A DNA stretch of 64,000 nucleotides. It comes from Helicobacter bilis (GTDB taxonomy: Bacteria; Campylobacterota; Campylobacteria; Campylobacterales; Helicobacteraceae). The stretch covers positions 1,178,001 through 1,242,000 of the forward strand of contig NZ_CP019645.1 in assembly GCF_001999985.1 (NCBI RefSeq), written 5' to 3'. The notes beneath the pieces were generated by a model. The model did no database searches and was not told the DNA's origin. It saw only the letters and a list, made by a program, of their open reading frames with translations. Shown here one piece after another: positions 36,292 through 45,875 of this stretch (within the stretch, counting starts at the first letter, position 1; each line of letters begins with the position of its first letter). Position numbers and translations under genes: made by a program.

Positions 36292-38799
36292 ATGGATAAA
36301 GAAAATGAAGCATTAGTTACATTGCCTGTCGTTGTAGAAGAAGAAATGTTTGTATTTCCTTTTATCATTGCCCCCATTTTTATCTCGGATAAAGCAAATA
36401 TAGCAGCCGTGCAAAAGGCTCAAAAAGGTAATGAAAATATATTTGTGGTTTGTGCGAAAAATAATCCAAAAGATAATGATGTGCCCTTCTATGATGTAGG
36501 CGTTGTGGGTAAAATCATGCGTAAGGTGAGTTTGCCTGATGGGCGTATAAAGATTCTATTTCAAGGAATTTCAAAGGGCAAAATCACAGAGATTATCAAT
36601 GTAGAGCCACTAGAAGCACAGATTGAAGTCATCACTTATAAGCCAAGCAATAAGCAGACAATAGATGCACTTCTAGCAGTCTTTATGGAAAAGATTAATG
36701 CCCTAGCACATTTAAGTCAAAACATTTCGCCTGATTTATTACGCAATATTGAAAGCACAGATGATCCAAATAAAGTTGTAGATTTAGTAACTTCTACTTT
36801 GCGATTAAAAAAGGAGCAAAGCTATATTCTATTCTCTAGCAATGATACAGAAGATAGGCTTATGCTTGCTACTCAAATGGTGCTAGAAGAGATTGAAACG
36901 CAAAAATTACAAAAAGATATAAAATCAAAAGTGCATACAAAAATGGATCAAATTAATCGCGAATTTTTCCTAAAAGAGCAATTAAAACAGATTCAAAAAG
37001 AATTAGGCATTGATAAACAAAGAGATGAAGAGATAGACCAATATTATAGCAAACTAGAAGAGTTAAAAAGCGGTATGCACGAAGACGCATATAAAGAGAT
37101 TAAAAAGCAAATTGATAGACTATCCCGCGCTCATCCTGATAGCTCTGATGCAAATATGGTGCAAAACTATGTAGAATGGATGCTAGAGATTCCATTTACA
37201 AGTATAAGCAGTAAAAAGCTAAGCATTAAAAATGTAGAAAAGCAATTAAGTAGCGATCATTACTCACTCGTTGATGCAAAGCAAAGGATTGTAGAATATT
37301 TTGCAGTCAAACAGCTTTTAGAGCAAAGAGCAAAAGATAAAGCAAGTGAATCTAAAAGAATAGAATCTAAAAAAGAAGAGTTAAAAGAAGATTCTAAAAA
37401 CGATGAGACTATCAATACAAACGAAAAGCATAAAGGCACTATCCTTTGCTTTTATGGTGCACCCGGTGTGGGTAAAACTAGCCTTGCAAACTCAATAGCA
37501 ACAGCCCTTAATAGACCGCTTGTAAGGATTGCATTAGGCGGATTAGAAGATGTGAATGAATTGAGGGGGCATAGACGCACATATCTAGGCTCAATGCCGG
37601 GTAGAATCGTGCAAGGCTTAATAGATTCTAAAAAGATGAATCCAGTCGTTGTACTTGATGAAATCGATAAGATTGTAAGGGGAGTAAGGGGCGATCCTAC
37701 AAGTGTGCTTTTAGAGATTCTAGACCCAGAGCAGAATGTGAGTTTTAGAGACTATTACGCAAACTTTAGCATAGATTTATCGCAAGTCGTATTTATCGCA
37801 ACGGCAAATGATATTTCACTCATTCCCGCACCGCTTAGAGATAGAATGGAGTTTATAGAAATCAGTAGCTACACACCGCAGGAAAAATACGAGATAGCAA
37901 AAAAATATCTCATTCCACAAGAGATTAAAAATCATGGCTTACGACCAGATGAGATAAAAATCTCTAAAGACGCCATGGAGACCATTATCCATAACTACAC
38001 AAGGGAAGCAGGAGTAAGGAATCTCCGCAGGAAAATAGCACAAATCATGCGTAAAGCCGCAGTCGAGATTCTAAGTAATAAGGCACAGACTATACAAGTA
38101 GGCGTGAAAGATTTAACAAGATTATTGAAAAAAAGTGTATTTGAGATTGACAAAGCAGAGAGAAAGCCAAGGCTTGGTGTAGTCAATGGACTAGCATGGA
38201 CGGCAGTCGGCGGCGATGTATTAAAGATTGAGGCATTGTCTCTACTTGGTAAGGGCAATCTAAAACTCACAGGGCAATTAGGCGATGTGATGAAAGAATC
38301 TGCTTATATCGCTTACTCTGTTGTGAAAAATAGACTTGATAAGACCCTGCAAAAAGACTTTAAAAAGTTGAATGCTAAATCGAGTAATACAGAATCTAAA
38401 GACAACACAGAAACCACAAAAGATACAGAATCTAGCACCTATAAAAGCCCCACAGAAACGCTTGATATTCACCTGCATGTCCCAGAGGGTGCTACGCCAA
38501 AAGATGGTCCTAGTGCCGGCATTACTATGGCGTGTGCTATTGCTTCAATCCTATTTGATAAAAATGTAAGGCAAGATGTGGCAATGACGGGCGAGCTTAA
38601 TCTTAGCGGTGAAGTTTTGCCTATTGGAGGGCTTAAAGAAAAGCTTATAGCAGCCTATAAAGCAGATATTAAAAAAGCTCTAATCCCACTTAAAAACTAT
38701 AAAAGAGATTTAGAAGATATACCAAAAGAAGTGCAGCAAAACCTAGAAATAGTCGCAGTCCAAAATATTGATGAAGTCTTTAAACATGTGCTTTTGTAG
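36292..38799 (+). CDS. lon: ATP-dependent protease Lon
   Basis: An 835-residue cytoplasmic AAA+ protease. The N-terminal LON domain (residues 1-200) begins with VTLPVVVEEEMFVFPFIIAP. Walker A is YGAPGVGKTSLA (near residue 387), Walker B VVVLDEIDKIVRG, and the serine of the catalytic dyad lies in KDGPSAGITMA (near residue 740) with its Lys in GGLKEKLIAAYKADIKKALI. Two low-complexity stretches absent from most Lon proteins occur, about residues 345-380 (EESKRIESKKEEL type) and 695-720 (NTESKDNTETTKDTES). Both look like the Ser/Asp/Glu-rich insertions of neighbouring genes. It degrades misfolded and regulatory proteins. Confidence 0.95.
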   Translation: MDKENEALVTLPVVVEEEMFVFPFIIAPIFISDKANIAAVQKAQKGNENIFVVCAKNNPKDNDVPFYDVGVVGKIMRKVSLPDGRIKILFQGISKGKITEIINVEPLEAQIEVITYKPSNKQTIDALLAVFMEKINALAHLSQNISPDLLRNIESTDDPNKVVDLVTSTLRLKKEQSYILFSSNDTEDRLMLATQMVLEEIETQKLQKDIKSKVHTKMDQINREFFLKEQLKQIQKELGIDKQRDEEIDQYYSKLEELKSGMHEDAYKEIKKQIDRLSRAHPDSSDANMVQNYVEWMLEIPFTSISSKKLSIKNVEKQLSSDHYSLVDAKQRIVEYFAVKQLLEQRAKDKASESKRIESKKEELKEDSKNDETINTNEKHKGTILCFYGAPGVGKTSLANSIATALNRPLVRIALGGLEDVNELRGHRRTYLGSMPGRIVQGLIDSKKMNPVVVLDEIDKIVRGVRGDPTSVLLEILDPEQNVSFRDYYANFSIDLSQVVFIATANDISLIPAPLRDRMEFIEISSYTPQEKYEIAKKYLIPQEIKNHGLRPDEIKISKDAMETIIHNYTREAGVRNLRRKIAQIMRKAAVEILSNKAQTIQVGVKDLTRLLKKSVFEIDKAERKPRLGVVNGLAWTAVGGDVLKIEALSLLGKGNLKLTGQLGDVMKESAYIAYSVVKNRLDKTLQKDFKKLNAKSSNTESKDNTETTKDTESSTYKSPTETLDIHLHVPEGATPKDGPSAGITMACAIASILFDKNVRQDVAMTGELNLSGEVLPIGGLKEKLIAAYKADIKKALIPLKNYKRDLEDIPKEVQQNLEIVAVQNIDEVFKHVLL

Positions 38800-38925
38800 A
38801 TTCTAAGCTATTTTAAAGAATTAGAATCTGTCTCACAACATACTACACAAAACACAAGATTCCATAATAATTTTGAAATCTTTTCTTCGCAGCTTGATTC
38901 TTAGATAAACACAGAATCTTTGTTT

Positions 38926-38970
38926 GCCGTATTGAGCTTGAGTGAAGCGAAAAAAGGGAAATATCTTAAA
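38926..38970 (+). repeat. REP-like element between lon and lnt
   Basis: GCCGTATTGAGCTTGAGTGA plus AGCG, a spacer and AAATATCTTA, a diverged member of the dispersed family, in the 217-base gap between the convergent lon and lnt genes. Confidence 0.5.
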
Positions 38971-39016
38971 GCCCAGAATCCAAAAAGATGTTTCGCCTTT
39001 TCAAAATCTTTAGAAT

Positions 39017-41032
39017 CTAATCCCTGCCATTATTTGGTGTAATAATAGCCTTTGGTGTGTGGTTTGTAGAATGATAGATAAAGGCTTGAAAGCTTCGTGC
39101 GTAATATTTTACAATCATTTGTTGCATAAAATGTTGTGTTGATGGGTAAAACCACGCATTATTGCTTAACATAAGAATGTATTTTGCCCCCGTGTTATAG
39201 GGTAGCTCCATAGTCCCCTCATAGCAGTTTGCAATAGCCACATGTAAGCCTTGAGTGATAAAGGATATAATTTCATCACCTTTATTGAATCCAAAGCTAT
39301 CGCCAAAAATCTCTTCAAAAATCGGCGATAAAATAACATTAAATGGTAGTGTCTCCCCAAAAGGCACAAGGGCGTTTTTATCTGCGATGAGACTATGTCC
39401 TTTTGAGAAAATATAGACACTATTATAATAGCCAAAATCTTTAGTCGGCGTATTGATATAGCTAGATTCTATGGAATCAGAATCTAGTGTTTTTTCTCTT
39501 TGCTGTAAAGTATCAAGTGTGAAAAGTGATGAATGCTTTTTGTGTGTGTTTATAGAATCTATTTTGTTGTATGTAGTTTTTGAGTTTGTTTTAGAATCTA
39601 GATTCTGTTTATTGTCATTTTGCGCTGTAGCTGAAAAATCTTTGCTAGATTTCAAGCTTTTGGATATTTCGCTTCGCTCAACATGACAAGCATTAAAATC
39701 TAGATTCTGTGTCAAGTCTGTGTTGTTTGTATCGCAATGACTAGAATCTAAAAACTTACCAAAATCCATATTTTGCACACGCATAGCCCCAGTTACAATA
39801 GTGATATGTCTGCTTAAATCAAGCAGCTTGTGATACAGCTCTGTTTGTGTGTTTAGAATTAAAGGAAAGCTTGTTTCAGGCAGGATTACAAGTGGATAGC
39901 CTTCATCTATTGCTTGTTGTATAGCTTCTAAATTATTAGCGATTATACTTTCTCTATTCTCTTCTTCCCAACGCATATCTTGTTTGTATTGTGTTTCTAT
40001 GATTTTTGCTTGTAGTTTTGGGTCTTGTCTTGTCATATCATAGTCTAAAGACATGAGTAATAATAATGGGGCAAGGAGTTGTAGGGCACTTTTTGTGATG
40101 ATAAAATAACACGCAAAAGCAACGCATAAGAGACTTAAAAGTGATGCTTCAAAAACGCTATATGAGCTTAAATACGCAATATTTAGCCAATTAAAATCAA
40201 GCGGATGAAGAATAAAAAGTGATGCCATAGCGATGATACGCCATACTAGATTCTGAAAATATAATAGAATCCAAAAAAACAAACCATAAATAATTCCCAC
40301 GCAAATAACAATAAAAGGTATAAGCAGACTCAAACCCTCAAAGCGAAAGCTAAGTGTCATCCAGTAGAATCCAAAAATCCCCACAAAAAACCCAAACCAA
40401 AAGCGATACATTCGCGGCATGAATAAAAATATAGCAATGCTTAAAGGATAGCACAGGCTAACACCTATATAAGTATTTTTATGTAGTAAAGAAAAGATTC
40501 CAACACAAAATATTATAAATACAAGAAAAAAGGGTAATGCAGTATCAACGACATATTTTTTAGCGTGAATTAGAGGCTTTTTACTTAGTGTGTTATTGTG
40601 AGATTCTACTTTTAAGCGTATCAGTATAGCACAGATATACAGCATAAAAGCCACTAAAAAAACACAAAAGATTCCATACAAAATAGGTGGCAGAATAGAT
40701 TCTAATATAAAGCACCAAAATGGCAACCAAAATAAAAAGCCAAAACATATACCCACCATTGCTTTATGTAGTATTTTTTTGAATCTTGTTTGCTTTTTTA
40801 ATGTTTGTGTAGGTATTGCTTGGGTAACCCCACCTTGCATAATCCTAGAAAGTAGTAATGGGGAAAAAATATAAAATGGATAGCAAAATAAAACTTGTAA
40901 TAAAGAAGTAGTATGTAAATATGTAGTCGCATGTCGCAATACAAGAAAATGCTTTGTTTTACATGTTATAAAGAATGTCTTTAAAAAGTTATAGAATCTA
41001 TTATTTATATGTTGTTGTGAGTTTTGTGTCAA
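39017..41032 (-). CDS. lnt: Apolipoprotein N-acyltransferase Lnt with repeat insertion
   Basis: An inner-membrane enzyme that adds the third acyl chain to lipoproteins. About six to eight hydrophobic segments (residues about 75-330) precede a carbon-nitrogen-hydrolase domain with the catalytic set: Glu in LPETSFPLIL, Lys in LIADKNALVPFGE, Cys in IANCYEGTMELPY, and then SNNAWF. The 671-residue length exceeds the usual 420-520. Residues about 430-540, inside the hydrolase domain between Glu and Lys, are repeat-derived (ACHVERSEISK, LDSIN and similar). The open frame begins with a TTG at 41032 without a good ribosome-binding site. An ATG near residue 65 (QGGVTQAIP) is another possible start, so the N-terminus is uncertain. 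Confidence 0.82.
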   Translation of the reverse strand: MTQNSQQHINNRFYNFLKTFFITCKTKHFLVLRHATTYLHTTSLLQVLFCYPFYIFSPLLLSRIMQGGVTQAIPTQTLKKQTRFKKILHKAMVGICFGFLFWLPFWCFILESILPPILYGIFCVFLVAFMLYICAILIRLKVESHNNTLSKKPLIHAKKYVVDTALPFFLVFIIFCVGIFSLLHKNTYIGVSLCYPLSIAIFLFMPRMYRFWFGFFVGIFGFYWMTLSFRFEGLSLLIPFIVICVGIIYGLFFWILLYFQNLVWRIIAMASLFILHPLDFNWLNIAYLSSYSVFEASLLSLLCVAFACYFIITKSALQLLAPLLLLMSLDYDMTRQDPKLQAKIIETQYKQDMRWEEENRESIIANNLEAIQQAIDEGYPLVILPETSFPLILNTQTELYHKLLDLSRHITIVTGAMRVQNMDFGKFLDSSHCDTNNTDLTQNLDFNACHVERSEISKSLKSSKDFSATAQNDNKQNLDSKTNSKTTYNKIDSINTHKKHSSLFTLDTLQQREKTLDSDSIESSYINTPTKDFGYYNSVYIFSKGHSLIADKNALVPFGETLPFNVILSPIFEEIFGDSFGFNKGDEIISFITQGLHVAIANCYEGTMELPYNTGAKYILMLSNNAWFYPSTQHFMQQMIVKYYARSFQAFIYHSTNHTPKAIITPNNGRD
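39662..39690 (-). repeat. REP-like element inside lnt
   Basis: GGATATTTCGCTTCGCTCAA plus CATGACAAG, in frame and encoding CHVERSEISK, inside the hydrolase domain of Lnt. Confidence 0.7.
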
Positions 41033-41238
41033 AACAAGCCTTTTATTGTTTAGTGCTATAAATGCGATATTTTATCATAAATGCAAGACTTTAGATGAAG
41101 TAATTATGGCAAACCGACTTTTAGAATCTTTTATAACGCATGAAAACCACACACAAGCTTATAGGAATTTATATCTGTAATACATGAAAGTGTGATACAA
41201 TATTACAGATTCTATACCATGGATATTAGGGAGAGACA

Positions 41239-43020
41239 ATGGCAGCATTACAAAAAGAAGAGATTGAGGCAAAGTTACAAAATCGTTTAAAAGCTCTATC
41301 GCACACGACAAAAAGCACAATATTACAAAATGATTCTACAAAAGCATGGCTAAAAGACCAGCTCTCACTCATCAGTGTGCCAAAAACCATGCTTGATACT
41401 TGCGTAGAGATTCTAGAATACATGGGCGATTTAAAGGTGGTATGGCTACATTTACAAGAATGCACGGGGTGTAGTGAGAGTTTATTGCGGACAGAGACGC
41501 CTAGCTTTGAAGTCTTACTCTTTGATATATTTAAGATTGTCTATCATGATTTAGTGATGGTATCAAGCGGACATGGGGCAGTTGCCGCATTGGAGCATGC
41601 AAACTCACATGAAAAGTATGTATTGCTTGTTGAGGGCAGCATTCCTATGGGCTTTGCAAAGGATTATATCACGCTTGGGGATAGAAATGGCTATGATGAA
41701 ATCTCGCATTTAATACATAATGCAGAAGCGGTATTTGCCATTGGGACATGTTCTAGCTTTGGTGGGATTCAGAGTGCGTATCCAAATCCTACAAATGGAC
41801 ATGCTTTAAGTGAGATTTTTGAAAGAGAGATTATCAATGTCCCGGGCTGTCCGCCAAGTGATAAAAACATTGTAGCAACACTGCTTTATTATTATTTATT
41901 TGCAGAATCTCCTAGCCTTGATTCACTGAAACGACCATTATGGGCGTATAGCAAAAGTGTGCATGATTTATGTGAGAGAAAAAGCTCTTTTATGGCTGGT
42001 GATTTTGTAGAATCTTTTGATGATTCTAATATGAAAGAGGGCTATTGTCTCTATAAAGTCGGCTGTAAAGGTCCATATACTTACAATAACTGCCCGAAAG
42101 TGAAATTCAACGCAAAGACAAGCTGGCCTGTGCAAGGCGGACATGGCTGTATTGGTTGCAGTGAGCCAAACTTTTGGGATAATTTTGGCAATATTGAAAA
42201 GCCCTTAAGCAATAAAAGCTTTTTTACTCTTAATGAAAAGTTCATGCCAAAAATTATCCCCCTAATCCTTAAAAAGTTAGAATCTCCTATAAAAAATACG
42301 CAAGAATATATCGATTTTGCAAACACACTAAAAAGCACAAAAAGCCTATTTATAAACCTAAATACAGATGAAAGCAGTATGATAACTTATGAAAATAATG
42401 AATATAAATCGCTATTAACCTGCTCTATCTCACTCAATCCAAAGCTAACACTGCAAAGCTATGAAAGCAAGAATAAGCAAGGAAAAAGGCTATATGCAAA
42501 CTATCAAAATACAATGAAAAATCGCTATGAAAGTCTAATGAAGCTTAGTGATACTGAAAGAGTAAGCAAGAATATCAATGATATATTTAGCCTTTTTGGG
42601 CTGATTTTAGATGATGCTGAATTGCTTGAGAGTGAATTAAACATGATTAATGCGTGGTTAGAATCTAGCTTTAATGCCTTAAGTGAAAATTTTCAAGCCA
42701 CACATATACTGCAACTTGCAAAAGACTTTAAATTTCCACATGTTAGTGAGCTGGGCTTTAAGTTTAAAAAAGATGATGAAGGCTACACACTTGATTATAC
42801 AAAGGCATTATCCATTGCTATGGCATATCGCATAGGTGGGCTAGATATGTATGGATTAGCATATAGCATGGCGTGTGATTTAGCAAATGCCTTTGTTGAG
42901 ATTATAGACACAGCACATGATACTATCGTATTGCAAGGTAAGATTTTTCAGCTACCTTTTATCCAGCAAATTTTTACCAAAAATCTAAAGGATAAAATGA
43001 TCATTGTGCTTACTTGTTAG
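41239..43020 (+). CDS. hydE: HydE-like hydrogenase accessory protein (Ni-Fe hydrogenase small-subunit-like)
   Basis: A 593-residue protein. Its first 350 residues look like the small subunit of a Ni-Fe hydrogenase with cluster cysteines in WLHLQECTGCSESLLRTETP, CSSFGGIQSAYPNPT, INVPGCPPSD and GGHGCIGCSEPNFWD, but it lacks the twin-arginine signal of uptake hydrogenases. The rest is unlike known small subunits. This matches HydE (HP0635) of H. pylori, the last gene of the hyd cluster, needed for hydrogenase activity although not part of the enzyme core. Here no hydABCD genes flank it. The ATG has GGGAGAG upstream, and TACAAT at about 41198 may be its promoter. Confidence 0.78.
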   Translation: MAALQKEEIEAKLQNRLKALSHTTKSTILQNDSTKAWLKDQLSLISVPKTMLDTCVEILEYMGDLKVVWLHLQECTGCSESLLRTETPSFEVLLFDIFKIVYHDLVMVSSGHGAVAALEHANSHEKYVLLVEGSIPMGFAKDYITLGDRNGYDEISHLIHNAEAVFAIGTCSSFGGIQSAYPNPTNGHALSEIFEREIINVPGCPPSDKNIVATLLYYYLFAESPSLDSLKRPLWAYSKSVHDLCERKSSFMAGDFVESFDDSNMKEGYCLYKVGCKGPYTYNNCPKVKFNAKTSWPVQGGHGCIGCSEPNFWDNFGNIEKPLSNKSFFTLNEKFMPKIIPLILKKLESPIKNTQEYIDFANTLKSTKSLFINLNTDESSMITYENNEYKSLLTCSISLNPKLTLQSYESKNKQGKRLYANYQNTMKNRYESLMKLSDTERVSKNINDIFSLFGLILDDAELLESELNMINAWLESSFNALSENFQATHILQLAKDFKFPHVSELGFKFKKDDEGYTLDYTKALSIAMAYRIGGLDMYGLAYSMACDLANAFVEIIDTAHDTIVLQGKIFQLPFIQQIFTKNLKDKMIIVLTC

Positions 43021-43133
43021 CTTGTGGGATATGTTTTAGAATCTATGTCTATATAAAGTCCCAAATGCTTATCCTTTTCTAGGATAAGTCGTTGAGATTC
43101 TAAAAATCTTATAACAACTTAATATATTTCCCC

Positions 43134-43165
43134 CTTGACAAACACCAAGTGTCAGGCTTTATAAT
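43134..43165 (+). promoter_or_regulatory. MerR-type operator/promoter 1 (aldo/keto reductase, perhaps MerR)
   Basis: TTGACA at 43135-43140, a 19-bp spacer containing ACACCAAGTGTC, and TATAAT at 43160-43165. The long spacer with a central dyad is the hallmark of MerR-family promoters, which are remodelled by the bound regulator. It lies 44 bases before the reductase start. Confidence 0.85.
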
Positions 43166-43209
43166 GCCAAGCTTAAATCTAAGATTCAAAAAAATATTAA
43201 AGGACAACA

Positions 43210-44184
43210 ATGCAATATATCACTTTAAATAATGGCATAAAAATGCCTAGTATTGGGCTTGGGACTTATGGACTGCAAGGGCAAAAAGGTGTGAAAATAA
43301 TTCACAATGCCCTGCAAATTGGATACAGACTCTTTGATACTGCTCAAATGTATGAGAATGAAAAGGAAGTGGGCATAGCTCTAGCTACGCAAAGCCTAAA
43401 AGATTCTAGTTTGCAAACAAAAGAATTTGGGGTTTTTAGCACTCATTCCACGACACATTTAGATTCTAATAGCATTGTAGATTCTAGCACCACGCCAATC
43501 TCAAACCCACACAAGCAATCAGCCCATAGAGAATCTAGCGAAGTTAGCTCAAACGATTTAAGCCGCCCATTGCAAAAAAATGAGCTTTTCATCACCACAA
43601 AGCTTTCATCAAATATGTCCTACAAAAAGGCGTGGCAAAGCATAGAGGGTAGCCTACAAAATCTAGGGCTAGAATATGTAGATTTGCTTGTAATCCACGA
43701 GCCTTACGCAAATGCTAAAGAAATGTATAAAGCCTGTGAAGAGGCGTATCACAAAGGGCTTATCCACGCGATTGGAATCTCAAATTTTTATGGCAGATTT
43801 TTGGAGGATTTTTTAGATTCTGTGCGTGTTAAGCCTGTGCTAAATCAAGTCCAAGCACATATTTTCTTTCAACAGCACACATTGCAAAAATTTTTAGAAT
43901 CTAAAGGCATTCACTTGCAAGCGTGGAGTCCTTTAGCTTGTGGGAAAAATGGCATTTTTACAAATGAGACTCTGCAAAGCATAGCAAAAGCTCATCATAA
44001 AAGCACCGCACAAATTGCTTTGAAATTTTTGCTAGATAAAGGAATGAGTATTATCCCAAAGGCTTCAAGCTTTGAAAAATTGCAAGAAAATCTCACACTT
44101 TTTGACTTTAGCTTAACGCAAAAAGAGAGAGATTCTATCACGCAGCTTGATACAAATAAAAGCCTTTTTGGCTGGGACTGCTAG
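43210..44184 (+). CDS. Aldo/keto reductase
   Basis: A 324-residue NADPH-dependent oxidoreductase of the AKR family. Catalytic residues are in place: Asp/Tyr in YRLFDTAQMYENE, Lys in ELFITTKLSS and His in LLVIHEPY; the cofactor loop (IPKASSFEKLQENL) is near the C-terminus. Between residues about 60 and 122 there is a Ser/Thr/His-rich insertion absent from the paralogue at 46374. The substrate is probably a reactive aldehyde or carbonyl, since the gene stands behind a MerR-type promoter (43134-43165) next to the regulator gene. AAAGGA precedes the ATG. There are 50 bases between its stop and the merR-like gene. Confidence 0.85.
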   Translation: MQYITLNNGIKMPSIGLGTYGLQGQKGVKIIHNALQIGYRLFDTAQMYENEKEVGIALATQSLKDSSLQTKEFGVFSTHSTTHLDSNSIVDSSTTPISNPHKQSAHRESSEVSSNDLSRPLQKNELFITTKLSSNMSYKKAWQSIEGSLQNLGLEYVDLLVIHEPYANAKEMYKACEEAYHKGLIHAIGISNFYGRFLEDFLDSVRVKPVLNQVQAHIFFQQHTLQKFLESKGIHLQAWSPLACGKNGIFTNETLQSIAKAHHKSTAQIALKFLLDKGMSIIPKASSFEKLQENLTLFDFSLTQKERDSITQLDTNKSLFGWDC

Positions 44185-44234
44185 GGGATTATTCACTTTA
44201 CCCTATAATTATAAGAAACGACAAGGACAAACAA

Positions 44235-44654
44235 ATGGCATATACAATCATAGAAGTTGAGAGGGCAACAAATATCCCTTCAAGAAAGATTAGATTCTGG
44301 CTTGATAAGGGGCTATTCCCCTTTGTAGAACGCGATGAAAATGGGGTGCGTTACTTTGCAAAAAGCGATATGGAGTGGGTGAAGTGGATAGAGTGGCTTA
44401 GGCAGTGTGGAATGAGCCTGAAAGAAATTAGAGAGTATGCGGAGGCGTTAAGCGGGGGTATTAAAACTGCACCAACACGCAGGGCATTACTGCAAAAAAG
44501 CTATGCAAATTTACAAGCACATATCGCTTCATTGCAAGAGATTTCACAAAGACTAGAGACAAAACTTAGAATGTATGATGAGATGATAGAAAAGGGCGTA
44601 GATACCTTTAACCCACAAAGCAGGGATTATAAAGAGTGTGAAAAGCAGTGCTAA
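44235..44654 (+). CDS. MerR family transcriptional regulator (probable local regulator)
   Basis: A 139-residue regulator. The winged helix-turn-helix is at residues 1-70 (IIEVERATNIPSRKIRFWLD; GVRYFAKSDMEWVKW), followed by a dimerisation coiled coil (residues 80-120). Length and layout fit the AdhR/NmlR-like group that senses reactive aldehydes or electrophiles through cysteines. Here Cys58 lies in WLRQCGMSLKEI and a pair closes the protein (CEKQC, Cys135 and Cys139). No metal-binding loop is visible. It sits in the middle of a set of genes with matching MerR-type promoters and is therefore the likely activator. It is probably co-transcribed with the reductase upstream, which gives autoregulation. 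Confidence 0.88.
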   Translation: MAYTIIEVERATNIPSRKIRFWLDKGLFPFVERDENGVRYFAKSDMEWVKWIEWLRQCGMSLKEIREYAEALSGGIKTAPTRRALLQKSYANLQAHIASLQEISQRLETKLRMYDEMIEKGVDTFNPQSRDYKECEKQC

Positions 44655-44773
44655 GCTACTGCTAATCGCCCTTAGTCAAATAGGCTATATTTCCTTAGTC
44701 TTAAACCTAACTTTGAAATTCTAGCCGCTTTCAAGCCCTAATCTAAATAAGTTCAAAAATCTTGCATTTTCCC

Positions 44774-44805
44774 CTTGACAGACACTAGGTGTCAAGCTTT
44801 ATACT
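44774..44805 (+). promoter_or_regulatory. MerR-type operator/promoter 2 (carboxymuconolactone decarboxylase-like gene)
   Basis: TTGACA at 44775-44780, 19-bp spacer with GACACTAGGTGTC dyad, and TATACT at 44800-44805. It is 58 bases upstream of the ATG at 44864. Confidence 0.87.
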
Positions 44806-44863
44806 TTCACACATAGAATCAATAAGATTCTAAATATTTCACATTTATTTTAAAGGACACATA

Positions 44864-45727
44864 ATGAAAACAAAACAAAATCGCAGAGATTTTTTACAAA
44901 AAGTTAGCATAGGAGCAGGAGCGTTGCTTATGGGTGATATTGTTTTTGCAGAAAATATACATAAGAAAAAGGAGATAAAAATGCAATTAACACAGAGAGC
45001 AAAAGAGCATTTTGCTCAGCTTTTTTTGGATATGGACATCGCAGATGATGCAGAGTTTTTTGAAATATTTATGAACTTTGCCCTTGATGAAGCATTCTTG
45101 GAATCAAAGCTAGAATTGCAAGACTATATCAAGCTTACATTAGCAGCACTGATAGCTACACAATCGCTGGAAATGTATAAAACTATGCTTCAAGCAGCAC
45201 TGAAAAATAGTATAAAGCCCATTGTGATTAAGGAGATTATCTATCAAGCCGTGCCTTATGTGGGGTTTGGGCAAGTGAGTGCGTTTATAGGTATAACAAA
45301 TAGCATTTTTACAGCCCATAATATTACCCTGCCTTTAGAATCTAAACGCACAACCACAAGAAAAAACAGGCAAGAAAAGGGCTTAAACATTCAGCGACAA
45401 ATCTTTGGTGCAACAATTGACAAAGCCAACGCACAAGCCCCGCAAGATGAGAAGCATATAAGGCAATTTTTATCAGCAAATTGCTTTGGGGATTATTACA
45501 CAAGAGATGGTATAGAGCTTCAATTTAGAGAGCTTTTAACTTTTGTATATATTGCAGCTTTAGGCGGGGCAGAATCACAGCTAAAAGCCCATATAAGCGG
45601 GAATCTTGCTATGGGTAATAATAGAGAAAGGCTACTTGGTGTTATCACGGCATTGGTGCCTTATATTGGGTATCCAAAAAGTCTTAATGCCATTGCAGCA
45701 CTTGATAGCATAACACTTAAAGGCTAA
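44864..45727 (+). CDS. Carboxymuconolactone decarboxylase / AhpD-like protein with Tat signal
   Basis: A 287-residue protein. Residues 1-30 are a twin-arginine signal (NRRDFLQKVSIGAGALLMGD). Two copies of the CMD helical domain follow (about 55-150 and 170-285: LQDYIKLTLAALIATQSLEM and FRELLTFVYIAALGGAESQL). The family includes decarboxylases and peroxidase partners; no CxxC pair is visible, so an AhpD-type disulfide role is unlikely. Near residue 40 a strong AAGGAG stands 6 bases before an internal ATG (44981), and the sequence from there reads as a complete cytoplasmic homologue. The signal thus seems to have been added in front. It is the first gene behind operator 2. Confidence 0.82.
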   Translation: MKTKQNRRDFLQKVSIGAGALLMGDIVFAENIHKKKEIKMQLTQRAKEHFAQLFLDMDIADDAEFFEIFMNFALDEAFLESKLELQDYIKLTLAALIATQSLEMYKTMLQAALKNSIKPIVIKEIIYQAVPYVGFGQVSAFIGITNSIFTAHNITLPLESKRTTTRKNRQEKGLNIQRQIFGATIDKANAQAPQDEKHIRQFLSANCFGDYYTRDGIELQFRELLTFVYIAALGGAESQLKAHISGNLAMGNNRERLLGVITALVPYIGYPKSLNAIAALDSITLKG

Positions 45728-45778
45728 GGGGTTGGGTATGAGATTTAGCACAAAATGCAGAAGCATTATGCAAAGCCC

Positions 45779-45810
45779 CTTGAGCTACACTAGGTGTCAG
45801 GCTTTATACT
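45779..45810 (+). promoter_or_regulatory. MerR-type operator/promoter 3 (cupin-reductase-transporter operon)
   Basis: TTGAGC at 45780-45785, 19-bp spacer with ACACTAGGTGTC, and TATACT at 45805-45810. It drives a run of five tightly packed genes from the cupin to the reductase at 49942-51081. Confidence 0.85.
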
Positions 45811-45875
45811 TTTATTTTAGAATCTAATATTTGCTTAAAAACTTAGATTCTATCAAATACTCAAAGGAGACAAAT

